The notes under the pieces: model-generated
Database searches by the model: none
What the model was told of the DNA's origin: nothing
Seen by the model: only the letters and a program-made list of their open reading frames with translations
Source: Pyricularia pennisetigena
Lineage: Eukaryota; Ascomycota; Sordariomycetes; Magnaporthales; Pyriculariaceae
DNA: 64,000 nt
Assembly: GCF_004337985.1 (NCBI RefSeq)
Contig: NC_043741.1
Span: 6,719,937 to 6,783,936, forward strand
Reading direction: 5' to 3'
Shown: one piece after another, positions 22,193 through 37,294 of the stretch
Numbering within the stretch: the first letter of the stretch is position 1
Layout of the letters: every line of letters starts with the position of its first letter
Translations under genes and position numbers: made by a program

Positions 22193-24864
22193 AGTGGGCT
22201 TGTTGATTGGCTGTGGGTTTGCGGGTTAACGATTTCGTTGGTTACCTGTTTATCCAGAGCCCAAAGAGGCTCCTATTTTGGGGTAGTGGATAAGGTCAGT
22301 CCCTAATGACGTTGCTTAATGTAAGCATTGGTCAGTGGCTGTGCGTAACTAGTCTTAGCCTTGGTATATATATTATATATCTTTAACGTATTGACATCGA
22401 ATACGCATATTACTCTGAAGTCCAGGTATGCTGTATTACCGTTGAGCCCTGCGCAGCCGGGAAAGACAAGCGCAAAGAAAGATGCCGACTCGCTTCATAA
22501 AGGGAAAGATAGGGAAATGCAAATAATAGCTATGCATGCGCAAGCAGACACAGAATATATTGGAAGCCGCAGAAATTATGACTGTTGCTTTCACAGGGAG
22601 ATTGTCGCGCCCCTAAGGCTCAGGGAACAATTTATGTCCTGCATGCGAGGCTTTAAAATAGGAGTATCGAAGCCAAGCCTGCCCATCGTATAAGTAAGAA
22701 GCCGTCAGTGGTATAGAAAAAAATCATAGCGATGGTTCTGAACAGTAATTTCAGCAGCACCATAATCTCCCTAAAGAGGTAACCATAATCATCAGGGATT
22801 ATAACGACTTATCGGTGCACAGGCTTCTCGATCACAGCCGACAAGTTTGAAAATGCCAAGTTATCATATACGTAAAGGGCGCTCTACTGTGACGTAAACT
22901 CTTGGCATGGCCTGCAGCCTGCTGCAAGCAGTTGACGCCAATTATGATGAGTCCTGTGCATATTTGCGCGTGAGAGCAGTTTTAAACCTGCCGCAGTCCT
23001 TGCTCATTTCCTAGTCTTGCCCGTCAATTTGGGGAATTGGGCATCAATATCCTTCCTGAATAGGAGAAACCTTCCGCAATCTGTTGTGCATGATCCTAGC
23101 CTCATCAATCCGGTTTTCACGGAGCATGAAACTGTGCGATTCGGGCACACACCTGGGAGGTGAGTATCGAGTGGATACCACTTCAAAAAAGCATAAAAGA
23201 ATCCAGCCAGGCACGTTCATACTCGGAATGACTGGTGCCGAAGCAGATCGAAGCAGATGCCGTTGATGAAAGGAAAAAAAAAAAAAAAAAACAACTACTC
23301 ATCAGACTTTGTTGGTAGTTCCCAGTTCCCAAAAGCGAAGCCGCCCATTGGCGTATGAGTTATCTCGCATTGAAGGCCAGAAACAAAAAATAGCTCCATG
23401 TCAATGTAAAGATAGATGAGCATTCGTGTGCAGTGCTTCTCCTAAATCGGGAGGAACAAGAGGTCTCGATCAGCCTGCCAGCCGCGAACCAAATATAGTT
23501 CCAATTCAAGTGAATGAGAAGTGAGCCAGTTGGACTTGTAAAAACCCGTTTTCCACCATTCTTTTTGTAGTATCAAACGTTCGAGTGAAGGTTTGCATGG
23601 TCTGTATCGAAGCAAGTAACTTGTTGTCGAAGCCAGTAGTTAACATAGCAACAACCAGAACGGCGAGGAAAACCTGCATATCAAAGTGCCAGGTCTTCCA
23701 GTCAGAGGTAACTCGACGGAATCTATCCCCAAACTCCACCCAAAACTGTTTCATCTTGTGGTGTTGACTATAAATCCGGGAAATCGACATCCCGGGTAAA
23801 GCTGTTAGGGTAAGTTGTTCAAGCCTATTAACAAGGACAGGGCTTTTGACCAAATCCCAGCTACATTAAGTCGCGAATAGGAGCATCAAGCACCTCATTG
23901 TCAAAATGCACTTGGGCCGAATGTTTGCTCCAAGAATCCGTTTGATCAACCGTTAAAATCTCTCTTTACCAGAACTATGGTAACAGACTCCACAACGAAC
24001 GAGGACGAGATCCGGGGAGATTTGGACTAGATCGACGGGCAGCAAGCCAGTACCGGGTTAGGGTTGGGCAAGGTAGGCGAGAGCAACTGGTAGATGGAAG
24101 AGGTCGGCTCCGACAGACCACCCGGACGTCTTCCAAACAAAGTTGTAGCTGAGGTGTGCCATATAAATAGCAATAAACTTAAACCAAAAGAGGAAAATGT
24201 GACTCGGTCTTCTAGCTCGTCATCAGTGGCTTGATGATTTGCCAGCCAATATGGTCGATCAGTGTTTGTTAAAACGGCATCGTTTATTCCATTCGAGTTG
24301 TTGAAGCTTTTCAAGACCTCTCGTCATCTCCAGATATCGCCAAGGCCATGACAAGGTGAAACTGAGAAAGCTGCAAACAAATCGAGGATGCCTTTCCCTC
24401 ACCATAATCTTACCCGCCCGCACTAAAGCGAGGCCAATGTCGTTGCATGCGCGTCAGCACTGGGAGTACCGGAAATACGTACCATATACAGTATGTTGAG
24501 TATGCTCGGGAAGCTAGCAGTAAAAATAGATCTCGGTAGAAATTGGCACGGAACGTCGGCGTGCAAGAATAACAATTTGCTCCACATCATGGAAAACTGC
24601 ACTCAATCACGCAAGAGGCCGTAGTGGAAAAAATCCCCCCAGGCGGAGACCTTATCGACCAGTCTACCACCCAGAGGTCAAAACACCGTGCCGCAGTGCC
24701 GTGCGCACTGAATTCTGACTTTGAAGACTCCGCCACGCCACCGACATCAATTGGCTGCGGTCTGGTTTTGGACTGCCTCTGGTCAGAAAATCCGGGAACT
24801 GAAATACAGTACGTCCTGTACATACCCGCAGCGACTGCAACTGTGCTGTATGTACAAGTAAAGG

Positions 24865-24904
24865 TTCAGTTCAGTTCAGTTCAGTTCAGTTCAGTTCAGT
24901 CCAG
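24865..24904. repeat. (TTCAG)n pentanucleotide repeat
   Basis: Seven perfect TTCAG units (24865-24899) followed by a one-base variant TCCAG, about 620 bases upstream of the RSP5 start codon. Confidence 0.92.
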
Positions 24905-25301
24905 TAAGTAATGTGGTCTGTGCTTGCGTCGCCGCTCAAGTGCTTTCTCACCAAGGATCAACCGCCTCCCTGGACCCTCCCCACTTCAACTCCAGCTGCT
25001 CCTGTCACTTTGGCAGCCACTCGATTCTATCTATAACCAACCTTCCACCCCAGATACATCATAACATTACTCCCTCACCCGGCTGGTCCCGAACTCCTCC
25101 ACGTACGGCGACAATTGGCGAACTTCCGAAGCGATTCATCTTCTAGCCGACGACCTGCACACGAACACGTCAATTTCAGCGCCGAAAAAGGCGGGAAAAA
25201 AAAAAGGAAGGCCAAGACCCCGGTCGAATCCCAACTGAAGAAAGCGGGGGAGCGAACCTGAAAGAGCAAGACACAGCCTCCAAAGGCGAAGCTGCTGTCA
25301 T

Positions 25302-25325
25302 CTGCTTGCTTGCTTGCTTGCTTGC
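25302..25325. repeat. (TGCT)n tetranucleotide repeat
   Basis: Five to six tandem TGCT units about 200 bases upstream of the RSP5 ATG, probably within the 5' leader. Confidence 0.85.
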
Positions 25326-25524
25326 ACCCACATTCGCCGCCCGCAGCAGTCCCGCCGACGCGTCACCACCTTGCTCCGCATCATTGATTTTGCACCCGAC
25401 GCCGCCATAGACTTCGACGGAGGTCCACGAAGTCCGGCCGTCTCGTTAGTGTCTACAATACGTCACTGACCAAACACCACAAAAGTGTCACCACCGGAGC
25501 CATCCTCCCCCGCACGTCGCGAAG

Positions 25525-28445
<2,921 letters not shown>

Positions 28446-29080
28446 TAATAGTCGTAACCGATACTTTACTTGTCTTCTTGTATGTGTATAGAAGCCAGGA
28501 GCGCAAGACAGGATGGGAATGGAGGAATGTTACACAGGTCTTTTTTTTTCTTTCTTTCTTTCTTTTCCCTCTTATCCGAAACATATTTATCCGAACAGCG
28601 CCTTGGGACTGTCGGTTTATTGGACAGCACTCGTTGAATTTCCTTAGTGAAGAATCAGCTTACATTTAATAAAGATTCAAGTGTGACTGTTTACAGGCAT
28701 GTTGGAGTTCTCATGTTTGATGAAAATCATACGGAGTGAAGCAACGGTGGAGCGTGTCGATGTGGGAGCGAGACTGGTCTTTGATATCTCCTTGCTTACT
28801 TCCCTTCGCCATTAAACTTTCACGTTGACCAAAAAGCATGTATTTTTTGTCACATATACATACAGCCAATACAAAGAAGAGTTGGTGAAATAACCACATC
28901 TGCGTGTCTATGCCCGCTCCCCCGTCTCTTTCCATTCTAACCTGACAAAATAGGGGGCCATTCCAAATTTCCGGCCCCAGCGACTGCTTCCAACTGCACA
29001 TTTGTGCGCGTATCCCGTTTTCAGGAAACCCCCAAAAAAATAACCTCCCAACACACCACAACAAGACCACCCTCCAACAT
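28446..29080. other. Convergent spacer between RSP5 and the complex I subunit gene
   Basis: 635 bases holding the two 3' untranslated regions. A (TTTC)n-like pyrimidine run lies near 28541-28566. Nothing coding is seen. Confidence 0.5.
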
Positions 29081-30059
29081 CTACTTCCTGTACCACATCC
29101 TGGTGATCTTGGTGTTGCGCATCTTGCGCTGCAGCTGGAAGATGCCGTACATGAGGGCCTCGGAGGTCGGGGGGCAACCGGGGACGTAGACGTCGACGGG
29201 GACGATCCTGTCGCAGCCGCGGACGACGCTGTAGCTGTAGTGGTAGTAGCCGCCGCCGTTGGCGCAGCTGCCCATGCTGATGACCCAGCGGGGCTCGGGC
29301 ATCTGATCATAAACCTGACGGAGGGCAGGTGCCATTTTGTTGGTCAGGGTGCCGGCGACGATCATCACATCCGACTGACGCGGAGAGGCACGGAAGATGA
29401 TTCCCAGCCGGTCCTGATCGTACCGCGGGGTCGAGAGGTGCATCATCTCCACGGCGCAGCAGGCGAGACCGAAGGTCATGGGCCAGAGCGAGGACTGGCG
29501 GCCCCAGTTGGCTATGATGTCGAGGGTGGTGCTGTTTGCGAGGGGTTCGAGTGAGGTTAGTGCGCTGCAGCAGAGTCACGCCTACGGTGGTAAATTGGTG
29601 CAGGCGCGGGAAGAAAGAAAAGCTATAGATGCGGGAGCCCCCAGGAGCAGTGGGTTTTGAGCCACGCCCCCAAGAGACTGAGAGCCCAACCATGGCCAGG
29701 TCCATCATCAAACGTACAGAGCATATTGAATGACACCCTTGGTGCCCTCCTGGCTAGGCAGCGGCACCTCCTTCCGCTCGGGCCTAGCGAGGCCGGTCGA
29801 CGACTGGGCGGCAGGGACGGCGGCGGGTGACCTTGACGACGACGAGAGCGCGGCGACTGATCGGTACGGAATGAGAGACGCGGTCGGTTTTACTATCGAG
29901 TCAAAGGAGTTTTTCCCCCCCAAGAGTCAGCCATCCGGGCCTCCTGAAACGCAATCAATTGATCACGTAGACGCCGATTGGCAGCCGCCGAAAAGCAGAG
30001 ACGGCAAGAGACGTACACCTCATGGCCATCGAGGCCGTGGTCCGCAATGAGCTAGCCAT
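29081..30059 (-). CDS. NADH:ubiquinone oxidoreductase PSST subunit (NDUFS7/NuoB type), mitochondrial
   Basis: Predicted 222 residues in three exons: 30059-30017, 29892-29718 and 29531-29081. Both donors are GTACGT. The first join is the least certain (acceptor ATAG at 29893-29894; a second AG nearer the coding part is also in phase). The first 50 residues are rich in Arg, Ser and Ala without acids, as expected for a matrix-targeting presequence. The mature part is strongly conserved: [66 protein letters not shown], and [17 protein letters not shown]. Cysteines 97 and 98 and those in GSCA and PGCP are the ligands of 4Fe-4S cluster N2, which passes electrons to ubiquinone in the inner-membrane complex. 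It is nuclear-encoded, as in all fungi. Confidence 0.95.
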
Positions 30060-32266
30060 TTCGATGGTTTGTGCGATTGAATTGCTCGGAGGTTTTCCAA
30101 GCGGTAGAGTGGAGATTCTTCTGTCTGAAACTGGTGCTGGTTGGGGATAGGGCTCGAGGCAGTTGGTTTTTTTTTGTTTGCCGGTCGGTCGTCGGTAAGG
30201 GTGTTGGGTTTGTGTCGATGTCGCGCCCCTCACGGCACTTCTTTCTATTGGGATTGCAGTGCTTGTCAACTCGATGGCGACGACGTTTGGATATCCGAGC
30301 CTTTTTGCCTCCACGCTAATTACAAATAAATGATTGGCCGAGGCTGGGTTAAGTGGGTCATCAAGCTTGTTGTGTTCCGGCAAGCTTGGGGGAAATCTGG
30401 CTGAAGTTCTCCACAATTCCTTGCCAATCAAAGTCGATTTCTTGCTTTCGATGATGCGGAAACCACCGTTCAGGAGCATCGTATCGCCTCTCTTTTGAAC
30501 CTTTTGGCCGCTTTCATCTCATATGTCAATCGACACAAACCTTGCGACTAGCCGTTCTGGAAAATAATATAATCCCATTTTATCGATGCTTTTCCAAGGA
30601 TTTTAGGTTGGCATCGACATATCGAAATTGAGAGTCTTCATATATGGATCGCATTCCCATTCGATATGCCTCACAACCTGATTACATCATGTAGTAATCT
30701 TACAAGGCAGAATACGAAGCACGATTTGACAACAGAGCAGTCTTTCTTCAACAAGGCTCTGCAGGCCCAAAGTTTAATTACTTTGCAGTCTGGGAAGATT
30801 CTCAGTGTATCAGTATACACTCCAAAATACAGTCGTTCCGTAATAGTCCACGAGTCATCATCGTACAAGGACTTGTTAAAACTTACTTCAGGATGATAAC
30901 ACTAGCGTTCTGTTTGTCATGCCCTGAGTTTTCTTTAGCAGGATATAGCCATTCAACAGTCTGTGAAAAAGCCGGGTTCTTAGGACAACGCTCTAAAGGC
31001 TATTTTGTTTATTTAAATAACAGTCCCTATTTACAAAATGAAGTTGATTCTTGAAGAGGTCAAAGCGATGTTCTTAAGGCTCGGATCAACCATTGCACCA
31101 GCGCAACTTGAAAACAAAGAATCCTGCAGGCTTGTGATTCACGCTAGAGGCCGGCTGAAGCCAAAACACCAATAAAATGTTGTTTGTTATGGTCCAAGTC
31201 GTTACATTTCCTAGCGATTCTTCAATTGGCGGAATTCGTACCAAGCAGTTTGGTTTACCTAATCACCCCCAAATGCCAAAACGGTTTGGGGGTTTTGGTA
31301 CTTAGATATATGGCCAGAACTTGGGATGTGTACAATTCAGTATGAGAGGCTTTACACTTGCGTGGGAGGTGGCCACTGACTCCTAGTTCGCACCGGTGAT
31401 ATATAAGCAATTCCTCAAGTCTATGGAGGTAATAAATACATCCCTGGAGGCTGTGTCTTGATATCAGCGGCTTGGGAAACATAGATGGAATTTATTCTGT
31501 TCTCCTATGGATGGAAAAGAGAGATAGTCTAACGCTCGAATGTGTATACTGCGGTGTCCTTCCCAAGTTAGCATACTGAACACGGCATTGAAGTCGTTTC
31601 CAAAGGCGACAAAAAAAAAAGAAAAAAAGAAATCGTCACTTCACGAACGATTATCTCCCATGGAGCTTTGCCTGTGTGCACTGACACAAAGTGCACCAAG
31701 AAAGGAAAGAAAATATATCTTGTCAAGAGAAAATTTGCAAACATAAACATCGTTCCTCATAAACAAACCTTCAACTGACCGACGTAATTTCATACATGCA
31801 TCAAAAACGCCACCCTTGCGGCTGTCTTGACGACTTGGTTTCATATAATCTGCGAGATGTTATTGTAGGATTGTAAAAAAAAGCGAAATATATCATAGAA
31901 CAAGAAAAGAAATCCACACCCTTCCATTATATCCAAGGGCCCTGAACGCATAGCATAGCGCAACATTTCCATACTCGTGACAATTTCATTTCCGGTTTTT
32001 TTTTCCTGTTTTGTTTTGTTTTCATGTGTGTAAAAACTGGGTATAAAAGAGAACTGAATCCGAGTCTGGACCGCGGGGGTTAGAAAGAGAAAAGAAAAAA
32101 AAAAAAAAAAAAAGAAAAAAAGCCATTCGTTCTCCGTTTCAGTCTCATGTCTCATCAACTACAAAAATGGACTAAAGTCAAAGAAAGGGAAGCGAAAGTA
32201 TTGAAAGAAAGAGAAAGAAAAGAGAAGAACAAACCAACTCTTCTTCGTCCCCTTCACGCCCCCGAT
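30060..32266. other. 2.2-kb intergenic region
   Basis: Promoter side of the complex I subunit gene on the left and 3' side of the second MFS gene on the right. The sequence between 30500 and 31500 is AT-leaning with frequent stops. A run of about 20 A with a few G lies near 32092-32113. No gene is supported. Confidence 0.5.
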
Positions 32267-34468
32267 TCACGCATACCTCTGACCCCACCGCTTCCTCCAC
32301 GAAGCGCCATAGATGAACACGACGGGTAGGAACAGCACAAAGAAGGAGATGAGACCGACGTAGATCATGAAGGCGTTAAAGTAGCCCAGGTTGATGACCC
32401 AGTTGGACGCGTCAAACGTCAGCAGGAAGGCGAAGATGAAGCGGAAGGAGGCGATGCTGACCAGCGCCGGGCCGGCCAGGTGCGGGTAGCACTCGAGCAC
32501 GTAGACGGACGACGTGGAGCTGGTGCCGAGGAAGCCGTAGGCGATAAAGGCAAACGACGCCAGGAAAACGGGCCAGCCGTAGCGGTCCGGGTGGCTGCCG
32601 GCGAGGCCGAACAGCAGCGACCCGATGAGGGCGAGCGAGATGGGCAGGACCAGGTTGATGAGCTGGTTCTCGGGCGTGCGGCGGCCGGTGCGCTTCGCCA
32701 TGAAGTTGGCCAGGTTGTCTCCCAGCGGGCCTTGCACCAGCGCCACCACGATGGCGCCGATCAGCACCGCCGTCAGCGAGAAGCCGATCCGGTCAAACGG
32801 CCAGCTGTACGGCTTGCTGATCAGCACCGGCGTCGCCGTGAGGCCCGCCGCAAACGTCACCGAGATGACGATGGAGTTGAGCATGGTGACGAAGAGAACC
32901 TGGGGGTAGAAAAAGGTCCGCATCGTGTCGAGGAAGGCCGTCACGCCGGCCTTCCAGTTGACGTTGACGGGAAAGGGGTTGATGTCATCCTTGTAGGACC
33001 GGGGCTTGTATTTGATGTGGGAGTCGTCGCGAGGGATTCCAGCTGAGAAGCAAGGAAATTGAGTCGATGATTAGCATTGTACCAAGAGCGTACTCAGAGG
33101 GGGGCTTGATGTTGGCAACAGAAACAAAACAAAGAGACAAAAGAAAAAAAAAAAAAAAAGAAAAAAAGAAAAAAAAGACTCACCCATCTCTGCACGAGTG
33201 CGTTCCCAGCGCGTCTCGGGCAGGAAGAAAAAGATTCCAACGAGGAAAAAGCTAGCGGCGCCCGCGGTTATGTAGTAAACATAATGCCAAGACAGCTCGG
33301 TGATGATGGTCGGGGTGGAAAAGCCGATGCCGATGATGATGACGCCCTGCGCAGCAAATGCGGCCGAGATCCACGTGTTGCGCTGGTGCACGTGGACCAT
33401 GTCCTGGATGATGAAGGGGATCAGAGACTCGACGGTGCCCGCACCGACGGCCTGGACGCAACGGGCAGCCAGGTGCGACTCGAACGACCTGCTGCCGCCG
33501 GCCCAGGCGGCGCCCGCGATGGCGATGAGGCTGGTGGCGAGCAGGACGGGCCGGCGGCCGCAGGCGATGGCCATGGGGACCAGGAACAGGTTGGACAGGC
33601 CGATGATGAGCAGCGGGGCAGACGCCAGCATGTAGATTGCAAAGACCGAGGGCCCGCTGCCAAGGTGGTCGAGCAGCTTGAGCGGGTTGGAGCCCTCGGG
33701 GAACCCGCCGGTGTTGATCAGGTCCCTCAGGCTCTTGCCGGGATCCGGGAAGAGGCCTGAGTACTCGAGCGCGAACACGGGCAGCACCGCGCCGAGGATG
33801 ATCTCGGCAGATGCCGCCAGGGCGCCGAAGAAGGAGAGGAAGAAGATGGCCAGGACCTTGCGCACCATTGGCAGGTTGATAGGGTCCCGAGGGTCGTTGG
33901 TCGGGGCCGGAACCAGGATCAGCGACCCGTCGCGGTAGATCTGGAACTCGTCCGTGTCGAAATTGCCATTGCCGTTATTGTTGCCGTTGTTGTTGCTGTC
34001 GGGTTCTTCATCGTCGGCTCTGCACCCCTGAGCGAAATCAAACACGTCGTCATGGCGCGGCGGCCGTGGTGGTGGTGGTGGCGGCGGGGGCGGCGGCGTC
34101 ATGTTGGTCGAGGTCACGTCACTCTCTCGCTTGAAGTGGCCAAGAATGGGACCCTTTTCCTCGAGACTGGCAGGACGGTACAGTTGGCCAATATGCTCCT
34201 CGGCGTGGGTATCAAAAGCCGTCTCCAACTGGGCAGCAAAGCCTTCCATCTTCCAGCCCAGCTCTCTGGTGCTGCTGCTGGGAGAAGTGCGCTGGGTCCA
34301 TGCGGCTATACCCACCTCTTTAGAGCTGCTGTTGGGGGAACTAATGTTGAAAGAGCCTCGTTGGGCCCTTGTAGAGTTGTCCATCTCCTTGGAGCTGCTG
34401 TTGGGGGAACCACGCTCACGCTGGATCCACGTCGGGACTGAGGAACTAATAATGTTGCGGCTGTACAT
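32267..34468 (-). CDS. MFS transporter of the DHA1/Hol1-like fungal group
   Basis: Predicted 686 residues in two exons, 34468-33184 and 33042-32267, with a 141-bp phase-1 intron (GTGAGT donor followed by a long U-rich stretch; CTTCTCAG acceptor). The first 215 or so residues are cytosolic and of low complexity: imperfect repeats of SPNSSSKE, a run of ten prolines (about residues 125-134), and an Asn/Gly run. The membrane part begins after NDPRDPINLPMVRKVLAI, a phrase typical of this group. Motifs include GRRPVLLATSLIAIAG (loop 2-3), RCVQAVGAGTVESLIPFI (TM4), and PETRWER before the central loop, then YKPRSYKDDINPFPVN in the loop and a C-terminal bundle ending WRKRWGQRYA. Twelve spans are plausible. 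Hol1-type proteins move polyamines and other cations, but the substrate here is unknown. The ATG at 34468 is the first in frame; the long tail could be shortened if a later ATG is used. Confidence 0.85.
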
Positions 34469-35817
34469 GATAACAACTCATAGCCCGTATGGCTAGCTCA
34501 AGTTGGGAAAAAAATATTTTTTTTCTTGGTGCGAGAAAGGAACAAAAAGGCAAGATCGACAGAGACTTTGAACCAGCACAGGACGAGACCAGTTGAATAT
34601 CAAATGGCAGCAAACCCTATCGTTAAGGGGTTTGCCGTCAGGGTGTGCCTTGCGCTGTCCATATCTCTTTGACGCAATGGACAGACCGGGTCAAGCTGTG
34701 GCAGCTCGGAACTCTTTCAACAACGCATCCGCGTGGTGGGGGGCAGGCAAGACAGTGAGATAGTGTGTGTATGCCCCCTTTGTTGCTGCTGCAGCCTGCA
34801 GCGGAACAGTATAGGGTTCGTCTCTGCATTCGGCCTAAAACGCTAAACCTCAACTCAAAATGACGCTGCCCTTCCCACCCATAACCAGTCTTGGGGGAGA
34901 TTTGGGTGCGGGAGGGGGGGAAAACGAGAAAATGGGACGAAACTTTGAAGAAGCGGAGAAGAAACATTTTGAGATGACGATGCCAGCAAATCCCAGGTTT
35001 CTTGAGCATTTGGGCCTCCTGGATCTCTTGCTCCTCCGCTCTTTCATTCATCGATTCATTTCATCCCTTGCCAAAGTTGCTACCTGCAAGGTCATTGCGC
35101 CTGCAAGGCTAGCCCCCCCTCTTGGGAAGCTATGATGCGCCAAAGCCCTCTGTTTGTGAGACATTCTCCGTACAACGCTTGGTTTCGCAGCGTCAAAGCT
35201 TTCTATCTTCTTTTTGTTTGACATGCGGCTGTACCCCTAGCCATGTCTGCATTAGAATGCGGCACGGCAAGTTCTACAGCGCCCGATTTCGTTCCTTGTT
35301 CAGAACAGACAAAATGCGTTTGCAGGGAACGTGCGTACAAGAAAAGGCCAAAATGTCCGGTGCGAATCCGATCTACCATCCTGGGTAAATCCGAATAAAG
35401 TCAAGCAGGGGGGCAGATGACATTAAGGAAATGTGACGGACGATGTGGCTTATAATAAACAACCAATAGAATCTGGAAGAGGACGAATTTCCACAATGTC
35501 AAGGAATAAATTATAAAGCAGGCAACCAATTAACTCCAAGTCGTCCGATCTAGACCTATTGCTGATGAAGGAAAATCCCAAATTCTATCCGCTCTCCCGG
35601 AGAGACTTTTTTGTTGGGATATACGAATTCTTTTCCCAATTGAGCGTCTCTCTAAAAACCTGTTTGAGAAAGAGGGAAGGAGAGACAGAAAGAGAAAGAA
35701 GGTAAAAGAAAAAAGCAAAAGCAAAAGCAAAAATAGAAGCGAAAAAGGTGTTGTCTCCAGGACAACAGGCCGGCTGTTCCTGATTCGTTGTCAAACATTA
35801 CTCCGTACACATAAGTA
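34469..35817. other. 1.35-kb intergenic region
   Basis: Promoter side of the second MFS gene and 3' side of the zinc-finger gene. Frames here are short and lack protein-like features (for example the plus-strand frame at 34860-35135). Nothing else is seen. Confidence 0.5.
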
Positions 35818-37294
35818 TCATTGTTGCCCCCCGTAATATGGCGGCCCATAAGCGTCAAAGTTGCAGTAGAGCATGTCCGGGTTACCAAGACCGCTGATGT
35901 CCTCCTGCTGCGAGGTCGCCGTGTCGTTCACCCAGGCCCCGCAGAAGGCCGGCGACAGCGGGCTCTGGTGCTGCAAATCCCACAGGCCGGCCTGCTGGTG
36001 CAACGGTGTCGTGGGATCGTGGTCGTTTCTTTGTTGCTGGTGTTGTTGATGCTGATGCTGCTGCTGCTGTTGCATCTGCTGCCTCGGAATCTGATTTGAC
36101 GCCGACGACGCCGCCGCCGCCGCCATCATGGTGTTGATCCCCAGCGGCCAGCGCTGCCGCTGCTCACTGCTGTGCGGCTCCGCGACGAGGCGCACGCTCG
36201 TCACCGGGCTCGAGACCGTGCTCCGATCGTTGTCGTCCGTCTCCATCGGGCCGCTGCCGAATTCTTCCAGCCCCGGCGGCCCTGCTCTCCTGATCAGCGG
36301 CGGCACGCTCATCCACGTGTCCGAGCTGACCCGGCTGAGCTGACCGTCCTCTTCCTCACCCCGCTCGGCGGGTTTTCTCGGGCTCAGGCGCCGCTGCTGC
36401 GAGGATTCGTACTGCTGCAGGAGCGCGGGCATGGCCTGCTCAAAAATTCCCCGGGAGATGGCCAGGATTTCTTCGCATTGCAAGTGCGGCGGCACCTGCG
36501 CAATGGTTGCCTCGTTCAGAATCGTGGCAGCCTGGTCAGATGCCAGAAAGGCCTGGAAGGAGTGCATATGGGGGGATAGCTCGAGGTCGACGTAAGGTGA
36601 TGCCGGAGGAGTTTGGCCTGGGAACAGAATCTCGTAAATTGAATACCACTGTATTCGTTTTGCCACGGCACTATTAGTGATTTTCAATCCCCTCAAAGTG
36701 CTGTGAAGACCAACTAACCTGCTCAACCTTGGTCTTGTTCCTCTCCGCCCTCCTCTCCAACAGCTCTTGCTGCTCCGGTGTGACTCCCTCCCACGTCTTT
36801 TGCACGCACGACCGAGAGCTGCAGCTCCGCGTCCTGACGTGAGCGAGACGCGCCTCCTCGTCCGCAAACTCCTCGGAGCAGACTTCGCAGTGGAGGGGGA
36901 TGCGGTGCTTCCTCCGAAGGTGCTGTTTGACCCTCGAGATCTCCTTGAGCTTGTACGTGTGGCAGCCCTGATATCTCAGGGGCTTCCACTTGCAGAATGG
37001 GCAGGCCCACAGCTCCGTCGTCGAGCCGTCGCCGTTGCTCGAGATGCTGTTACCGCTGGCCCAGGGTCCCGTTGAGCCGCGTCTGTGCTGCGTCCTCCCG
37101 GCAGTGCCACCGTTTTCGCCGTCGCCGTTGTCGCCTGAAAAGTCTTCGTAGCTGTCTATCGAATCCGCCATGGCACCGGGCTGAGTCCTGCTTAGCGATG
37201 CTACCGCTGCTTGGCTGGACCGCGTGTCCCACGCCGGTTGAGAGGCTGTGGTTGGCGAAAGCCATCTGAAATCTTGACAACTGTGATGAGCCAT
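35818..37294 (-). CDS. C2H2/C2HC zinc-finger domain protein, fungal-type
   Basis: Predicted 468 residues in two exons, 37294-36719 and 36648-35818, joined at phase 0 across a 71-bp intron (GTTAGT donor, CACTAAT branch site, ATACAG acceptor). After a polar N-terminus comes a zinc-binding block, residues 98-158: WACPFCKWKPLRYQGC, a helix KEISRVKQHLRRKHRIPLHC, then CEVCSEEFADEEARLAHVR ending in RSC. This is the arrangement of a fungal family in which one degenerate finger precedes a CxxC...H...C finger. A TWEGVTPEQQELLERRAERN segment follows, also typical of the family. The C-terminal half is low complexity with Ala-, Gln- and His-rich runs (about 370-410). Position after the fingers and composition suggest a nuclear regulator, but no DNA target is known. 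The ATG at 37294 is the first in frame after non-ATG codons. Confidence 0.75.

Larger units (their letters stand above)
22193..25524. other. 3.3-kb gene-poor region leading into the RSP5 promoter
   Basis: No intact gene is supported. A minus-strand frame at 23506-23853 contains a hydrophobic segment around LAVLVVAMLTTGFDNKLLAS that faintly resembles the first span of sugar-type MFS transporters, but it has no continuation. Another minus frame at 24027-24314 is unrecognised. From about 24900 the sequence becomes C-rich and looks like the long RSP5 leader, with tandem pentamers and tetramers listed separately. Confidence 0.4.

Noticed and set aside
19186..25524. Search for an intact transposon or terminal repeats in the gene-poor stretch
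   Set aside because: I found no transposase or reverse-transcriptase-like frame and no paired long terminal repeats by eye.
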